Assembly: GCF_009938015.1 (NCBI RefSeq)
Contig: NZ_AP021884.1
Span: 310,001-374,000 of the forward strand
Origin: Sulfuriferula plumbiphila
GTDB lineage: Bacteria > Pseudomonadota > Gammaproteobacteria > Burkholderiales > Sulfuriferulaceae
Length of the DNA stretch: 64,000 nt
Direction of reading: 5' to 3'
Shown: positions 11,806-20,665 of the stretch, in pieces
Layout: each line of letters begins with the position of its first letter
Position numbering within the stretch: the first letter of the stretch is position 1
Translations under genes and position numbers: made by a program
Notes under the pieces: generated by a model
What the model was told of the DNA's origin: nothing
Databases searched by the model: none
The model's input: only the letters and a program-made list of their open reading frames with translations

Positions 11806-11945
11806 CCACGGAGGTCACGGGGAACACGGAGGAACCCATCTCAAATTACAGTGCTGCTTGGTTTTCTCATTTCACTTATCGGCCGAGACGATTTGAATTC
11901 AGCTTTCCCGGTTTTCTCCGTGTTTCCCGTACCTCTGTGGTTGAC
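11803..11945. repeat. Imperfect inverted repeat with ACCACGGAGG/CCGTGTTTCCCGT arms
   Basis: The left arm (about 11805-11833, AACCACGGAGGTCACGGGG then AACACGGAGG) is complemented by the right arm (about 11914-11942, CTCCGTGTTTCCCGTACCTC then TGTGGTT). The arms are separated by roughly 80 bases. It lies between the convergent methyltransferase and trpC genes and may terminate transcription from both sides. Similar CACGGAG-type repeats are dispersed in many proteobacterial genomes. The right part overlaps the trpC 3' end. Confidence 0.7.
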
Positions 11946-12735
11946 TTGACCCAAACAACCGCGCCAGCTCGGCACCCGGGTCATCCGCGCGCATGAATGC
12001 CTCGCCCACCAGAAACGCGTTGACGCCATGTTCGCGCATCAGCCTCACATCGGCGCGGCTGTGGATGCCGCTCTCGGTAACGGCGATGTGCTGGTCGCCC
12101 AGCATGGTCAGCAGGTCGAGCGTGGCCTGCACTGAGGTTTCAAAAGTGCGCAGGTTGCGGTTGTTGATGCCTTGCAGCGGGGTGGCGAGCTGCAAGGCCT
12201 GTTCCAGCTCGGTGGCGTCATGCGATTCCACCAGCACTGCCATGCCAAGTTCATGCGCGATACCTTCCAGAGCCTGCATCTCGGCCAGGCCCAACGCCGC
12301 CACGATGAGCAGGATGCAATCCGCACCCAGTGCGCGCGCCTCGTACACCTGGTACGGGTCAATCATGAAATCCTTGCGCAACACCGGCAGGCTGCACGCG
12401 GCGCGGGCCTCGATCAGATATGCCGCGCTGCCCTGAAAATACGGCGCATCAGTGAGTACCGACAAACACGCCGCGCCATGCTGGGCATAGCTGGCGGCGA
12501 TTGCAGCGGGCTGGAAATTGGCGCGCAGCAGTCCTTTGGACGGGCTGGCTTTCTTGATCTCGGCGATGACCGCGGCTTGTCCTGCCCCAATCCGGCTGCG
12601 CATTGCGCCGCTGAAATCGCGCGTGGGCGGGGTATCGCGGGCGGCGGCCTGAATTTCGGCCAGGCTCGTGCGAGTCCGGGCTGCGCGGATTTCCTCACGC
12701 TTGCTGGCAAGGATGCGATTGAGAATGTCGGACAT
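11899..12735 (-). CDS. trpC: Indole-3-glycerol phosphate synthase TrpC
   Basis: TrpC closes the indole ring in tryptophan synthesis. It is a TIM barrel with [40 protein letters not shown] and AVTESGI motifs. The start is the ATG at 12735 ([16 protein letters not shown]), two bases after the trpD stop. The protein is 278 residues. The last dozen or so ([11 protein letters not shown]) are coded by the right arm of the palindromic repeat and probably replaced or extended the ancestral C-terminus, which normally stops soon after the ARLFG region. Confidence 0.95.
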   Translation of the reverse strand: MSDILNRILASKREEIRAARTRTSLAEIQAAARDTPPTRDFSGAMRSRIGAGQAAVIAEIKKASPSKGLLRANFQPAAIAASYAQHGAACLSVLTDAPYFQGSAAYLIEARAACSLPVLRKDFMIDPYQVYEARALGADCILLIVAALGLAEMQALEGIAHELGMAVLVESHDATELEQALQLATPLQGINNRNLRTFETSVQATLDLLTMLGDQHIAVTESGIHSRADVRLMREHGVNAFLVGEAFMRADDPGAELARLFGSSQPQRYGKHGENRES

Positions 12736-12737
12736 GA

Positions 12738-13763
12738 TCAGGCGGGTCGCTGGGTAAATTCGATGAGCTGGTCGAGCTTGGCGCGCGCCGCACCAGAGAT
12801 GATTTGCCGGCGTGCCATGGCAATTCCGTCTGTCAGTGTGGGCGCCAGGTCGGCGATATAAATCGCCGCTCCGGCGTTGAGCACCACAATGTCGGTAGCG
12901 CCAGCGTGGCGATTTTCCAGCGCCGCCAGCAGCATGGCAGTGGCCTCGGTCACGCTGTGCACCGCCAGATCGGCTGCGTTGCAACGTGCGCACCCGAATT
13001 CTTCAGGTGTGACGGCGTATTCGCGAATCGCACCGTCCTTCAGTTCGGCGATGTAGGTCGCACTGCCCAGGCTGATTTCGTCCATCCCGTCGGCGGCATG
13101 CACCACCATCACATGCCGGCTGCCCAGGGTTTTCAGAACCTGGGCGAGCTTGCTGGTGAGGTCGCGGGCAAAGACGCCCATCACCTGGTTTGGCGCACCC
13201 GCCGGGTTGGTCAGCGGCCCCAGCAGGTTGAACAGGGTGCGCACGCCCAGCTCGCGCCGCACCGGGGCGGCGTGCTTCATCGCGCTGTGGTGGTTGGGCG
13301 CGAACATGAAGCCCACGCCGATTTCGCGCACCGCCTGTGCCACGTTTTCCGGGGTGAGATTCACGTTCACCCCGAGCGCCTCCAGCACATCCGCGCTGCC
13401 CGAGGTGGACGACACCGAGCGCCCGCCGTGTTTGGCGACTTTGGCCCCGGCCGCAGCCGCCACCAAAGCGGCGGCGGTGGAGATGTTGAAGGTATGCGCG
13501 CCGTCGCCGCCGGTGCCGCAGGTATCCACCAGATGCGCCACGTCCGTGAGCGGCACCTTGGTGGACAGCTCGCGCATCACCTCGGCGGCGGCAGCGATTT
13601 CGGTCACGCTCTCGCCCTTGCAGCGCAACGCCACCAGCAAACCGGCAATCTGCACCGGCGCGAGTTCGCCGCCCATGATGGTGTGCATCAGCGCGAGCAT
13701 GTCTTCGCGTTCGAGGTCGTGCTTTTCCAGCAGATGATCGAGCGCGTCGCGCGGGCTCATCAT
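12738..13763 (-). CDS. trpD: Anthranilate phosphoribosyltransferase TrpD
   Basis: TrpD joins anthranilate to PRPP. The PRPP-binding loop [17 protein letters not shown], the KHGGRSVSS motif and the anthranilate-site region [15 protein letters not shown] are all present in a normal 341-residue protein. It overlaps trpG by four bases and is followed at once by trpC, so trpG-D-C form one operon. Confidence 0.97.
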   Translation of the reverse strand: MMSPRDALDHLLEKHDLEREDMLALMHTIMGGELAPVQIAGLLVALRCKGESVTEIAAAAEVMRELSTKVPLTDVAHLVDTCGTGGDGAHTFNISTAAALVAAAAGAKVAKHGGRSVSSTSGSADVLEALGVNVNLTPENVAQAVREIGVGFMFAPNHHSAMKHAAPVRRELGVRTLFNLLGPLTNPAGAPNQVMGVFARDLTSKLAQVLKTLGSRHVMVVHAADGMDEISLGSATYIAELKDGAIREYAVTPEEFGCARCNAADLAVHSVTEATAMLLAALENRHAGATDIVVLNAGAAIYIADLAPTLTDGIAMARRQIISGAARAKLDQLIEFTQRPA

Positions 13764-14356
13764 GCGCCCTCTCCGGTGGCGGGAAAGGGCGCTAGGTTAG
13801 CGAGGAAATTTGCCAGCATCTCGTGCCCGTATTCGGTGAGGATGGATTCCGGGTGAAACTGCACGCCCTCGACGAGCAAGGTCTTGTGGCGCACTCCCAT
13901 GATCTCGCCGTCCTCGGTCCAGGCAGTAATTTCCAGACAATCGGGCAGGCTGTCGCGCTCGATCACCAGCGAATGGTAGCGGGTGGCGCGAAACGGATTG
14001 GACAACCCGTGAAACACGCCGACATCCTTATGATGGATCAGCGAGGTCTTGCCGTGCATCAATTGCTTGGCGTGGACAATCCTGCCGCCGAACGCCTGGC
14101 CGATGCTCTGGTGGCCGAGGCATACGCCGAGCAGCGGAATTTTCCCGGCAAATTCCTTGATCAGCGGTACCGACACGCCCGCTTCATTGGGCGTACACGG
14201 GCCGGGTGAAATCACGATACGCTCGGGTTGCAGGGCAGCAATCGCGGCGAGGTCAATTTCGTCGTTGCGGAACACGCGCACGTCCTCACCCAGCTCGCCA
14301 AAATACTGCACCAGGTTGTAGGTGAAAGAGTCGTAATTATCGATCATCAGCAACAT
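13760..14356 (-). CDS. trpG: Anthranilate synthase glutamine amidotransferase subunit TrpG
   Basis: This class I glutamine amidotransferase supplies ammonia to TrpE (and often also serves as PabA). It opens with [20 protein letters not shown]. The nucleophile is Cys79 in [10 protein letters not shown], and the His/Glu pair lies in VQFHPES. It is a normal 198 residues. It is the first gene of the visible trp block. No trpE lies upstream, where foreign genes begin about 200 bases away. trpE must be elsewhere or beyond the inserted region. Confidence 0.95.
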   Translation of the reverse strand: MLLMIDNYDSFTYNLVQYFGELGEDVRVFRNDEIDLAAIAALQPERIVISPGPCTPNEAGVSVPLIKEFAGKIPLLGVCLGHQSIGQAFGGRIVHAKQLMHGKTSLIHHKDVGVFHGLSNPFRATRYHSLVIERDSLPDCLEITAWTEDGEIMGVRHKTLLVEGVQFHPESILTEYGHEMLANFLANLAPFPATGEGA

Positions 14357-14550
14357 ATTTGCACCAAATTATTGATTTTCAAGGAATTTACCTTGGATGC
14401 CGCCGATTGATACCCGCTTTTATACCCGCTATTTTTCGCGCTGCAAGTTTGCCGGTGCGGACGGCACCAGAGAACTTGACATTATCTCTTGTCTGCACTA
14501 CGCGGGCAAGAAAAACACAGAAAAATACGAAGAATGCAGCAGCATATCGC

Positions 14551-15096
14551 CTAACAGACCAACGGCGGTTTGCATTGCTGCCTGAAAGCGCACTGTTCGC
14601 ACAGACCGGACGAGCGGGCGTACCGCGCCTCTTTCCGATCGGCCAGAATGGCCTCTCGCCGTTTAGCCAGCGAGATTACTTCCTCGTGCGTCAGCAGTTG
14701 CACGCGATGGAGCGTCCTCCGCCCGCTTCCGGGTTGTTGGACGAGCACATAGCCGTGGGTCGCAATGAGTCCCTGGGTTTGTGCCGCCAACGCGGATCTT
14801 TGCGCAGATAGCTCGATCACGTCGGATAGATAGGGTCGATCGACGCGCCGTGTCTTGAGTTCTACCAAGGTGATGACACCTCGCACGTCACGATAGCCGC
14901 GATCCACCTTCGCAACCAGCGTTACCGGCCCGTTCGCTTTGAATATCCGCTCCGCATAAACCAATTCGGCGTCCTGCAGCTCCTTTGGTCGCCATGCTCT
15001 CTCCGATGCCACCAGGCGAGCACGCCGAACCCAACGAAGAAGGATCAACAGGGCGACAATAACGAATGCGAACGAGGTCAATTCGCTAGATGGCAT
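14551..15096 (-). CDS. Membrane-anchored Cas4/RecB-like nuclease subunit carrying the catalytic and C-terminal cysteine motifs
   Basis: An N-terminal transmembrane segment (about residues 8-23) is followed by a PD-(D/E)XK-like core: Asp65 in KVDRGYRD, Glu79-Leu-Lys81 in VELKTRR, and Gln99 in LSAQRSAL. The C-terminus carries Cys166, Cys169 and Cys175 (LCEQCAFRQQCKP), the three-cysteine pattern that holds an iron-sulfur cluster in Cas4. The missing first cysteine and GxxxH motif are in the gene just upstream. I start at the ATG at 15096, which has GGAGG five bases upstream; an ATG at 15114 is possible. It overlaps the upstream gene by 11 bases. No CRISPR or cas1 is present, so this is probably a plasmid or ICE nuclease. 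Confidence 0.6.
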   Translation of the reverse strand: MPSSELTSFAFVIVALLILLRWVRRARLVASERAWRPKELQDAELVYAERIFKANGPVTLVAKVDRGYRDVRGVITLVELKTRRVDRPYLSDVIELSAQRSALAAQTQGLIATHGYVLVQQPGSGRRTLHRVQLLTHEEVISLAKRREAILADRKEARYARSSGLCEQCAFRQQCKPPLVC

Positions 15097-15544
15097 GATC
15101 GCCTCCATTGCCACGTAGCGCGTGATCGACTATCCACACAATCGGTCTCAGCATCGTCCGGACAACGGGTTGCAGCCACGGACAGCGCTCCAGTACCATG
15201 CACACCCCGGGCGCCGTTCGATAGTACACCCCGATCAACCAGCGCCCCGTTGCGTTGGGACGCAATACCCGATCACGAAACATTCTGAGCGCGGTGACCT
15301 CACGACCCGGCCCGAAGGTGAGCGTTGCGATATAACAGCGCCCTTTCTTTTCAGACGTCCGGACTCCGTCCCGGTAAAACCGGTCGTGCTCTTTCAATCC
15401 GCGCCGGATCGCTGTGCGCTGAGATGCGGTGCTGCGCTTGCCATATCGGTGTTCAAAGACCACCAGACGTTCGCAAACCCCCATCTGCGCCAGCTCGGAC
15501 GCGCTCACGGCTCTCGATTTTTTCTGCCGGGTTTTCCTATTCAT
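15086..15544 (-). CDS. Protein with Cas4-like N-terminal motifs fused to a CFI-box-like domain
   Basis: From the ATG at 15544 (AAGGAAA upstream; the ATG at 15571 is the alternative) the 152-residue product begins SASELAQMGVCERLVVFEHRYG, with Cys24, then RRGLKEH with Gly49 and His53. These resemble the first cysteine and motif I (GxxxH) of Cas4/RecB nucleases. Residues 70-109 read CYIATLTFG, LRMFRD, GRWL, YY, the pattern of the CFI-box C-terminal domain seen in diverse bacterial proteins. It overlaps the next gene, which holds the remaining nuclease motifs, so the two probably act as a complex. The role is inferred. Confidence 0.55.
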   Translation of the reverse strand: MNRKTRQKKSRAVSASELAQMGVCERLVVFEHRYGKRSTASQRTAIRRGLKEHDRFYRDGVRTSEKKGRCYIATLTFGPGREVTALRMFRDRVLRPNATGRWLIGVYYRTAPGVCMVLERCPWLQPVVRTMLRPIVWIVDHALRGNGGDHAI

Positions 15545-15596
15545 GGAGAAAATTTCCTTGGCGCTTTCCATTTACTTTGGGGTCCACGTCCCACCG

Positions 15597-15875
15597 CTAT
15601 TCGGTGATGGGTTCGTCGAACACCTGGTTGGTGATCGAAGCGTCGCCCCTATCGCGAGGCGCCGTTTCACTCTTGGCTTCAGCCATGTGTCCGGCAAATC
15701 CTATCGGCCAGTGCTGGGCCAGCAACCCTTCCTGCGCCAAAGTCCGAAGCCGGTTCACCCGCTTGGTACCTTTCTTGAACCGGATCAGCTCGTCGTAAAG
15801 ACGCGGGTTGTCGGCACGCTCCAACTCAAATACCAGCCGGATAGGCTCTAGCGGAATCGATATGCCATCGTTCAT
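15597..15875 (-). CDS. Small hypothetical protein coupled to the ParM-like gene
   Basis: This 92-residue protein starts at the ATG overlapping the stop of the PRTRC-D/ParM-like gene (ATGA). It contains a charged helical stretch RFKKGTKRVNRLRTLAQEGL. By position it could be the DNA-binding or adaptor partner of the actin-like protein, as ParR/StbB genes usually follow parM/stbA. I recognise no family, so this is inference from position only. Confidence 0.6.
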   Translation of the reverse strand: MNDGISIPLEPIRLVFELERADNPRLYDELIRFKKGTKRVNRLRTLAQEGLLAQHWPIGFAGHMAEAKSETAPRDRGDASITNQVFDEPITE

Positions 15876-16921
15876 ATCGACTCTCCATCCATTTTGGATT
15901 CCGCCGCGTCGACACGCGCATCCTTTTCAAACGTGCTGCGGGCATAGTTCATTCCGGCGATCTGGAAGCCTTTCACGTTGGCGTAGATCGGATCCTTGAT
16001 CTCGTGAATCTTGTGCTTCGGGAACGCATCCTTGACCGCCTTCTTGAACAGGAATGCGCCACCGCCGACCAGGATAATGTTCTGGAAGCCGTAGGACGTC
16101 TCGATCCACTGCATCATCGATGAAACCGCCTGCTGTGCGATCGTCCGGGCAATGGGCATCAGGCGGGACATGTCGTATGGTTTCTGATAAATCACCGGAT
16201 TCCTGCCGGTGCGAAGTGCCATATCAATTGCATCGAAATCCCGATACGGCGTGCCGATGTCGTCGCTGATCTCAGTAGCGATCGCCTGCAGAACGTCGAA
16301 CATGCCACGATTGATCGAGTGGCTCTTTTTCTGAACGAGGCGCATCCCTCGCGTGACCAGCCAATCGAACGTGCGGGCACCGGGGTCGATGATCAGGCTC
16401 TGTTCGTTCTCGATCGCCTTGAGTTTCTGATGCAGCGATGCGTAGTAGACCAACGCACCTTGCGGCTGGGCCACCGCAAGAGCCTTCCGTACCATCACAG
16501 TCCGGCCACCGCCAACCTCGTGCTTGCCGGTCATTGCCTTTTCCAGCGCCGCCTTCTTCGCGGCAAATGCTGCAACCGGCAGCCCGACCACCAGCAAATC
16601 GATCGTGTTGACTTTCATCAGGTTGAGCGCGCCGCGCAACAGTGCCGCGTACTCGGGTGTCTCAATGTAGCGGTCATGCATCTGGGTCGCCCGGAAAGTG
16701 TCAGCGGCCAAATTCACTTCCGGCCCCACTTCATAAAACAGCCCGTTGATCGGTACTGCGACGGTCTTACGTCGCTCAGCCGCCGGCACGGCAGACAGGT
16801 CACGCGCGCTCGGATAAGCGATCGAGGGGAAGGTGGTGCAACGGATTTCGTTGCCGCTACAACCAGTCACGTACTTGGTGTTGCCAAATCCAACATCTAC
16901 TGCTCTAACGATCGTTTCCAT
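15872..16921 (-). CDS. Actin-like ATPase, PRTRC system protein D / ParM-StbA family
   Basis: This is an actin-fold plasmid-partition type protein. Phosphate-1 loop: AVDVGFGNTKYVTG. Phosphate-2 loop: LIIDPGARTFDWLV. Adenosine motif: IILVGGGAFLFKKAV. The sequence matches the PRTRC-system protein D type, which accompanies the ThiF, A and B genes found here at 23.4-25.5 kb. The start is the ATG at 16921 with GGAG upstream (349 residues). It heads a minus-strand operon with the small 15597 gene and the split nuclease. It probably forms filaments that move or stabilise the element. Confidence 0.82.
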   Translation of the reverse strand: METIVRAVDVGFGNTKYVTGCSGNEIRCTTFPSIAYPSARDLSAVPAAERRKTVAVPINGLFYEVGPEVNLAADTFRATQMHDRYIETPEYAALLRGALNLMKVNTIDLLVVGLPVAAFAAKKAALEKAMTGKHEVGGGRTVMVRKALAVAQPQGALVYYASLHQKLKAIENEQSLIIDPGARTFDWLVTRGMRLVQKKSHSINRGMFDVLQAIATEISDDIGTPYRDFDAIDMALRTGRNPVIYQKPYDMSRLMPIARTIAQQAVSSMMQWIETSYGFQNIILVGGGAFLFKKAVKDAFPKHKIHEIKDPIYANVKGFQIAGMNYARSTFEKDARVDAAESKMDGESI

Positions 16922-18064
16922 GTCATCTCCGGTCAGGTCGATTGAATGCGACCAGCATCGACTATTCGATGCCGCCGCTCCACGCGAAACGCACACGGTG
17001 CAGACCGCATTTCGACACCAGATCGATGCCTATTGCCCCCACAGTGTCATCCAGGTCAAGCCAGAGTCACACCGGCGGGTGCCTCCGCAGATCGGTGCGT
17101 CTTCGCGTATCACTACGGTCACACCAGAAATGCACACGTCAAGGGCGCGCTACATCGGTCAACTCGAGATGGGGAACCAGAGGCGACTATTCCTCCCGTC
17201 AACCCCGCCTATAGCCTCGCTGCGGCCTCCTATCGGAAGATAATTGCGCATCAAGCACCCTATCCGACGCCACACGAAACCGCCGGAAAGCGCTTGACGC
17301 ACGCTGCGCAATGCGGTCAACTGATCGTGCTCGAAAGGCTCCTTGCCCTGTTCCCATCGCGGGAACCAAAAGGCGTCGCGGTCGTTACCCGCCCTTGCAA
17401 GTCCGATCCTAGAATCGGTTTTGGCGCGACCCTCGAGGTCGTGCTGTGCAGTGAAACTCCCCGTAGTGCAATTCGCCTTTTGACTCTTCAGCAACACACC
17501 GCTGACTTTCCTCGAGAAAGCGTCAGGCCTTAGCAGATGGCTTATCCGGTGCCCGATGCCGGACCACTATTCCTCGTCACCCATTTTGAGCACGCGTTTC
17601 ACGCAACGCGCGGCTGTGTTTGCCTGCTTAGGCTCCCCGCGCGTTTTGGCTTGAACACCTGACACCACCCCGGACTATCGGTAAGGGGCGGGCCCATGCA
17701 GGTGGGGTAACGGCTACCAAGAACTGATCCCCCCAGAGCGCGAGACTCGATCTCGACGCTGATGCCTTGCTATGACCCTTGAGGTCTGGCGGCGTCTCCA
17801 ACCCCGTGCGGCGCAGAAATGCACAAGCGGGACGGATCAACAGAACCATTTTTAAGATTGACCGAGCTAGCCCCTCGCCCACGCATGGGGTTGGCGCATC
17901 TATGGGTAAGCGCAGCGACGCTCGTGGTCGCGCACTGCGCATTGAAATGACCACTGGACAGGTGTGGCGATGGAATCAGTCACCCTGGTCGACACTCTTT
18001 CGATTCCACGTTTGCTGGACCCGCCCGCTATTCGAGCGGCGGGCGGTCGACAACGGAGGACATC
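16922..18064. other. Stretch without a recognisable gene
   Basis: About 1.1 kb separates the ParM-like gene from the truncated integrase. Open frames here have no plausible start signals or recognisable protein content. It contains the first copy of a 24-base direct repeat (17372-17395). It may hold promoters for the divergent genes and eroded mobile-element DNA. I see no tRNA and no clear iteron array. Confidence 0.6.
17372..17395 (+). repeat. Direct repeat copy 1 (GGCGTCGCGGTCGTTACCCG...)
   Basis: A 24-base sequence recurs at 19089-19112 with one mismatch (GGCGTYGCGG then TCGTTACCCGCCCT). The two copies bracket the truncated integrase gene at 18065-18877 in the same orientation. This motif type is also dispersed between genes in other proteobacteria, so an attachment-site role is uncertain. 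Confidence 0.6.
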
Positions 18065-18877
18065 ATGTCCAAAGCAACAGTTCACACCCGTACCTCGCGT
18101 ACGGCGACCTCGCTCGTCCATCAACCGCGCCGCCGCCAGGAATGGAATGGACTCAGCGCACAGGAAATTCTTGCTCGCCACCCGACCGGTAAAACGCCAC
18201 CGCTCAAGGTGCTCGAACTCTTGATCGATCTTTTCAACAAGCAGCACACGGCCAGGCACAAGGAGGTGTCCTTCAAGACGCGGCAAGAACGGGCGGACTT
18301 CCTGCGGCGATTTTTTCGCGACCTCAAACATAAGGCCGGATTCAAGACGCTGCCCGATCCGCGCAATCTGGGTGAGCGTCACATCAAAGCGATGGTGGCT
18401 GTTTGGCAAAAAGAAAAACTCGCACCGGCGACGATTCAGACTTACCTGAGTTTCTTGCGGGGGCTCGCCCAGTGGCTCGGGAAACACGGGCTGGTGAGAC
18501 AGCCGCAGCACTATGGATTGAAACCCGATGAGTATGAGCGCCATGAGGCAGCCGAGCGAGACAAGAGTTGGTCTGCGCAACAGATCGATATCGATGGCCT
18601 CCTCGGGAAGATGTGCCGGTTCGACCCGTATGTGGGTGCGGCGATGTGGCTGGTTCGGACAATGGGCCTACGCAGGAAGGAGGCGATCATGTTCCGGCCC
18701 CACGTATGCGTCGTAGCGTTCGAAGCCACCGGACTGCCGCTCCACAAAAGGAAAGCCGACCTGTATGCGCGCATCAAGGGTGGCAGCAAGGGCGGTCGCG
18801 AGCGCTTCGTCGCATTGGACACACCGGAACGCGTTGCTGCGATCGAACATGCGCGGACGGTGGTCAACGAGGGATGA
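18065..18877 (+). pseudogene. Tyrosine-recombinase/integrase, truncated before the catalytic C-terminus
   Basis: The start has a strong GGAGGA seven bases upstream. The 270-residue product contains the SAM-like core-binding domain (about residues 30-150, ATIQTYLSFLRGLAQWLGKHG) and the first part of the catalytic domain with its first arginine (TMGLRRKEAIMFRPH) and RKADLYARIKGGSKGGRERFVAL. It stops at VVNEG before the expected HxxR box and nucleophilic tyrosine, which I do not find in any frame downstream. It is therefore a 3'-deleted integrase, probably inactive, and a relic of the element that brought in the PRTRC genes. Confidence 0.75.
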
Positions 18878-19269
18878 GGCTTGTCATAAGCGCCTCGACC
18901 CCTTCGCCATGCAAAAGCTGGCGGATAAAGGCAGGCTTGCGGGTGGCGTAGCGTCAAGAAGCCTCCCGTTCCCTTGAACGTGCCTGCGCACCGTGCAATA
19001 CTCGAATCGCTTATTGTGGGTATCGTACCTACACAGCCTTCACTCGGACCTGTCTTCAGGCCTTCTGTGAAGTCCGGCATTCACTGCTGGCGTTGCGGTC
19101 GTTACCCGCCCTGAAGCGACCGGAAGCAATTCCGGTCAAGCCGCGAAAGTGGCTTCGTATCCATTCAGCCTCACCGCTGAATATTGTACATACCGGCAGG
19201 CCTTCGGGTCTGATGGTGAGATCGAAGCCGACGATTTGGTTCACGTCGAGCGTATCGCCCGCCAATGGG
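18878..19269. other. Non-coding relic downstream of the truncated integrase
   Basis: No supported gene here. The stretch carries the second 24-base direct repeat and a short inverted repeat (GACCGGAAGCAATTCCGGTC, 19119-19138). Its position after the broken integrase suggests deletion or recombination debris. Confidence 0.55.
19089..19112 (+). repeat. Direct repeat copy 2
   Basis: This is the second copy of the 24-base repeat described at 17372, with one mismatch at the sixth base. A 20-base inverted repeat GACCGGAAGCAATTCCGGTC follows a few bases later. Confidence 0.6.
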
Positions 19270-19539
19270 TCAAGATTTCTCGGGATAATCTGAAGAAGGC
19301 ACGACGCTGAGTCGCGGTGGCAGTTTCGCACCCTTGGCCTTCGCCAGATCCTGAGCCAGCTTGTCCAGGAGATCCGGTCGTACTTCGCCCAACGCCTCGA
19401 TCCAAGGAACGAGCGCGTTGACGAAGTCGTCCGGAGATTTCACGCCACCGAGGTCGACACCGAATCCTTGGTGTTCTTCGACCTTCTTGGCCGTGAATCG
19501 TAGTGAGTTGCCTGAACGAAGCATCGTGATGGCCTCCAT
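19270..19539 (-). CDS. Hypothetical protein
   Basis: This 89-residue ORF (MEAITMLRSGNSLRFTAKKV at the N-terminus) is soluble and mixed charged. It has an acidic-hydrophobic middle (DDFVNALVPWIEALGEVRPDLLDKLAQDL) consistent with a helical small protein. It is divergent from the 19644 gene. I recognise no family, and coding status is supported only by length and amino-acid composition. Confidence 0.5.
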   Translation of the reverse strand: MEAITMLRSGNSLRFTAKKVEEHQGFGVDLGGVKSPDDFVNALVPWIEALGEVRPDLLDKLAQDLAKAKGAKLPPRLSVVPSSDYPEKS

Positions 19540-19643
19540 ATGAACGCTGGTCAGTTTATCAGTGTTTTACATCGCCGCAACCCTGGGGAGACTGCGCCGT
19601 TTCCCCACCGGGGATGGCGTTCCCCTTTTTTCCGGAGAACCCC

Positions 19644-20147
19644 ATGTCCCAAGAGAAAATCCATCGTTCCCGCTCCCGACGCTTCGGCGTCGACTTCGAA
19701 GAAGAGAAAGCCTGGGTCAGCTTCTACCGCCGTGTCGGAAACCCCGCCATCGCCACCGAAGTGATGAACCAGCTCGAATCCGATCCGGAGATGAAGCGGA
19801 CGCACCTCGCCCTCTATCTGCGCTGCAAGGAAACCCTGCGCACGCAGAAGGCACGGCTGGCGCGCAACAAGCGCATCGGCCAGTTCGTTCGCATGCTATC
19901 CAGTGCCATGTTTGTGGCGCCGGTCATCGCGATCCAGAGGTTGTTGCATCAAAGCGGCGAAATTGCCGTCGAGTGTCTGCCCAATGTCACCAGCGAACCC
20001 GCTGCGCGACGTGTCCGTAGCTTGACCAAGGAACACGGGTTCGCACAAGCGCAATCGGAATTCGGCAGTCGGGCTGCTGCACGACTTCCCAAGCAGGCCA
20101 GCGCTGAAGAGGCCAATGCATCTTCAACTGCCGCCAAGGCAGTGTGA
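19644..20147 (+). CDS. Hypothetical mobile-element protein
   Basis: The start is the ATG at 19644 with GGAGAA upstream, giving 167 residues beginning MSQEKIHRSRSRRFGVDFEEEKAWVSFYRR. It is basic and helical (RCKETLRTQKARLARNKRIGQFVRM) and has one moderately hydrophobic segment (SSAMFVAPVIAIQRLL). The C-terminal 40 residues are low complexity, rich in Ala and Glu. It may be a plasmid- or ICE-borne protein. No function can be assigned. Confidence 0.5.
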   Translation: MSQEKIHRSRSRRFGVDFEEEKAWVSFYRRVGNPAIATEVMNQLESDPEMKRTHLALYLRCKETLRTQKARLARNKRIGQFVRMLSSAMFVAPVIAIQRLLHQSGEIAVECLPNVTSEPAARRVRSLTKEHGFAQAQSEFGSRAAARLPKQASAEEANASSTAAKAV

Positions 20148-20330
20148 GTGCTAGCGGTCCACGGCGAGCGTAGAAACCGGGAGGTCTTTCGAGCCACGCC
20201 AGTAGCTGCAATACGCGTGATAGGTTGATTTGCATCGCAATTGACAATGCGGATTCTGAATGCTAGTTTCACCTTGCTACTCAGTGCATTGCGTGCCAGA
20301 AAAGCCACTACAAGGGTAGCATCGAAAAAA

Positions 20331-20377
20331 CCCAATCGGGGAACCCCGATTGGGGCGCCTCGGTTGTTAAAACAACC
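20331..20377. promoter_or_regulatory. Tandem perfect hairpins ahead of the DUF4258/DUF2283 pair
   Basis: Hairpin 1 has 11-base arms CCCAATCGGGG/CCCCGATTGGG with a 2-base loop (20331-20354). Hairpin 2 has 7-base arms GGTTGTT/AACAACC with a 2-base loop (20362-20377). They lie about 20 bases before the start of the DUF4258 gene and could be operators for an autoregulated pair or a transcription terminator for readthrough from the left. Confidence 0.65.
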
Positions 20378-20395
20378 AAATGGAAAGGTGGCGCA

Positions 20396-20665
20396 ATGGC
20401 CGATTTCTTTAGTCAGAGGTTCGGCAAAAACGTTTGGATCACTCGCCATGCCAGACAAAGTATGCAGCATCGAGGAATTGATGACGCAACGCTCGAGCAG
20501 ATAGTCGAGGCTGGTGATATCAAACGAAAAGACGACGTGCATCTGTGGGTTTACATGCACATCGACGGGCGAACGGACAACATGATTTGCGCGGCAGCCG
20601 TTGAGTCGGAAGCCATCATTATCCAGACCGTCATGATTAGCTGGGAACTGGAGGACGAAATATGA
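20396..20665 (+). CDS. DUF4258-type small protein, putative toxin
   Basis: The 89-residue protein has RHARQSMQHRGIDDATLEQIVEAGDI, the ARxRMxxRGI-like pattern of DUF4258 proteins, and a beta-rich C-terminus ending in ISWELEDEI. DUF4258 is commonly encoded with a DUF2283 partner, as here (four-base ATGA overlap), and the pair behaves genomically like a toxin-antitoxin module with an RNase-like (RelE-fold) first member. Function is not experimentally settled to my knowledge. Confidence 0.65.
   Translation: MADFFSQRFGKNVWITRHARQSMQHRGIDDATLEQIVEAGDIKRKDDVHLWVYMHIDGRTDNMICAAAVESEAIIIQTVMISWELEDEI

Noticed and set aside
14551-15544. CRISPR-associated cas4
   Set aside because: No repeat array and no cas1 or cas2 genes are seen. 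The Cas4-like pair is better explained as a mobile-element nuclease.
17159-17497. 112-codon minus-strand ORF containing AGNDRDAF
   Set aside because: This reading comes from the dispersed GGTCGTTACCCG repeat; such repeats often create spurious predicted proteins.
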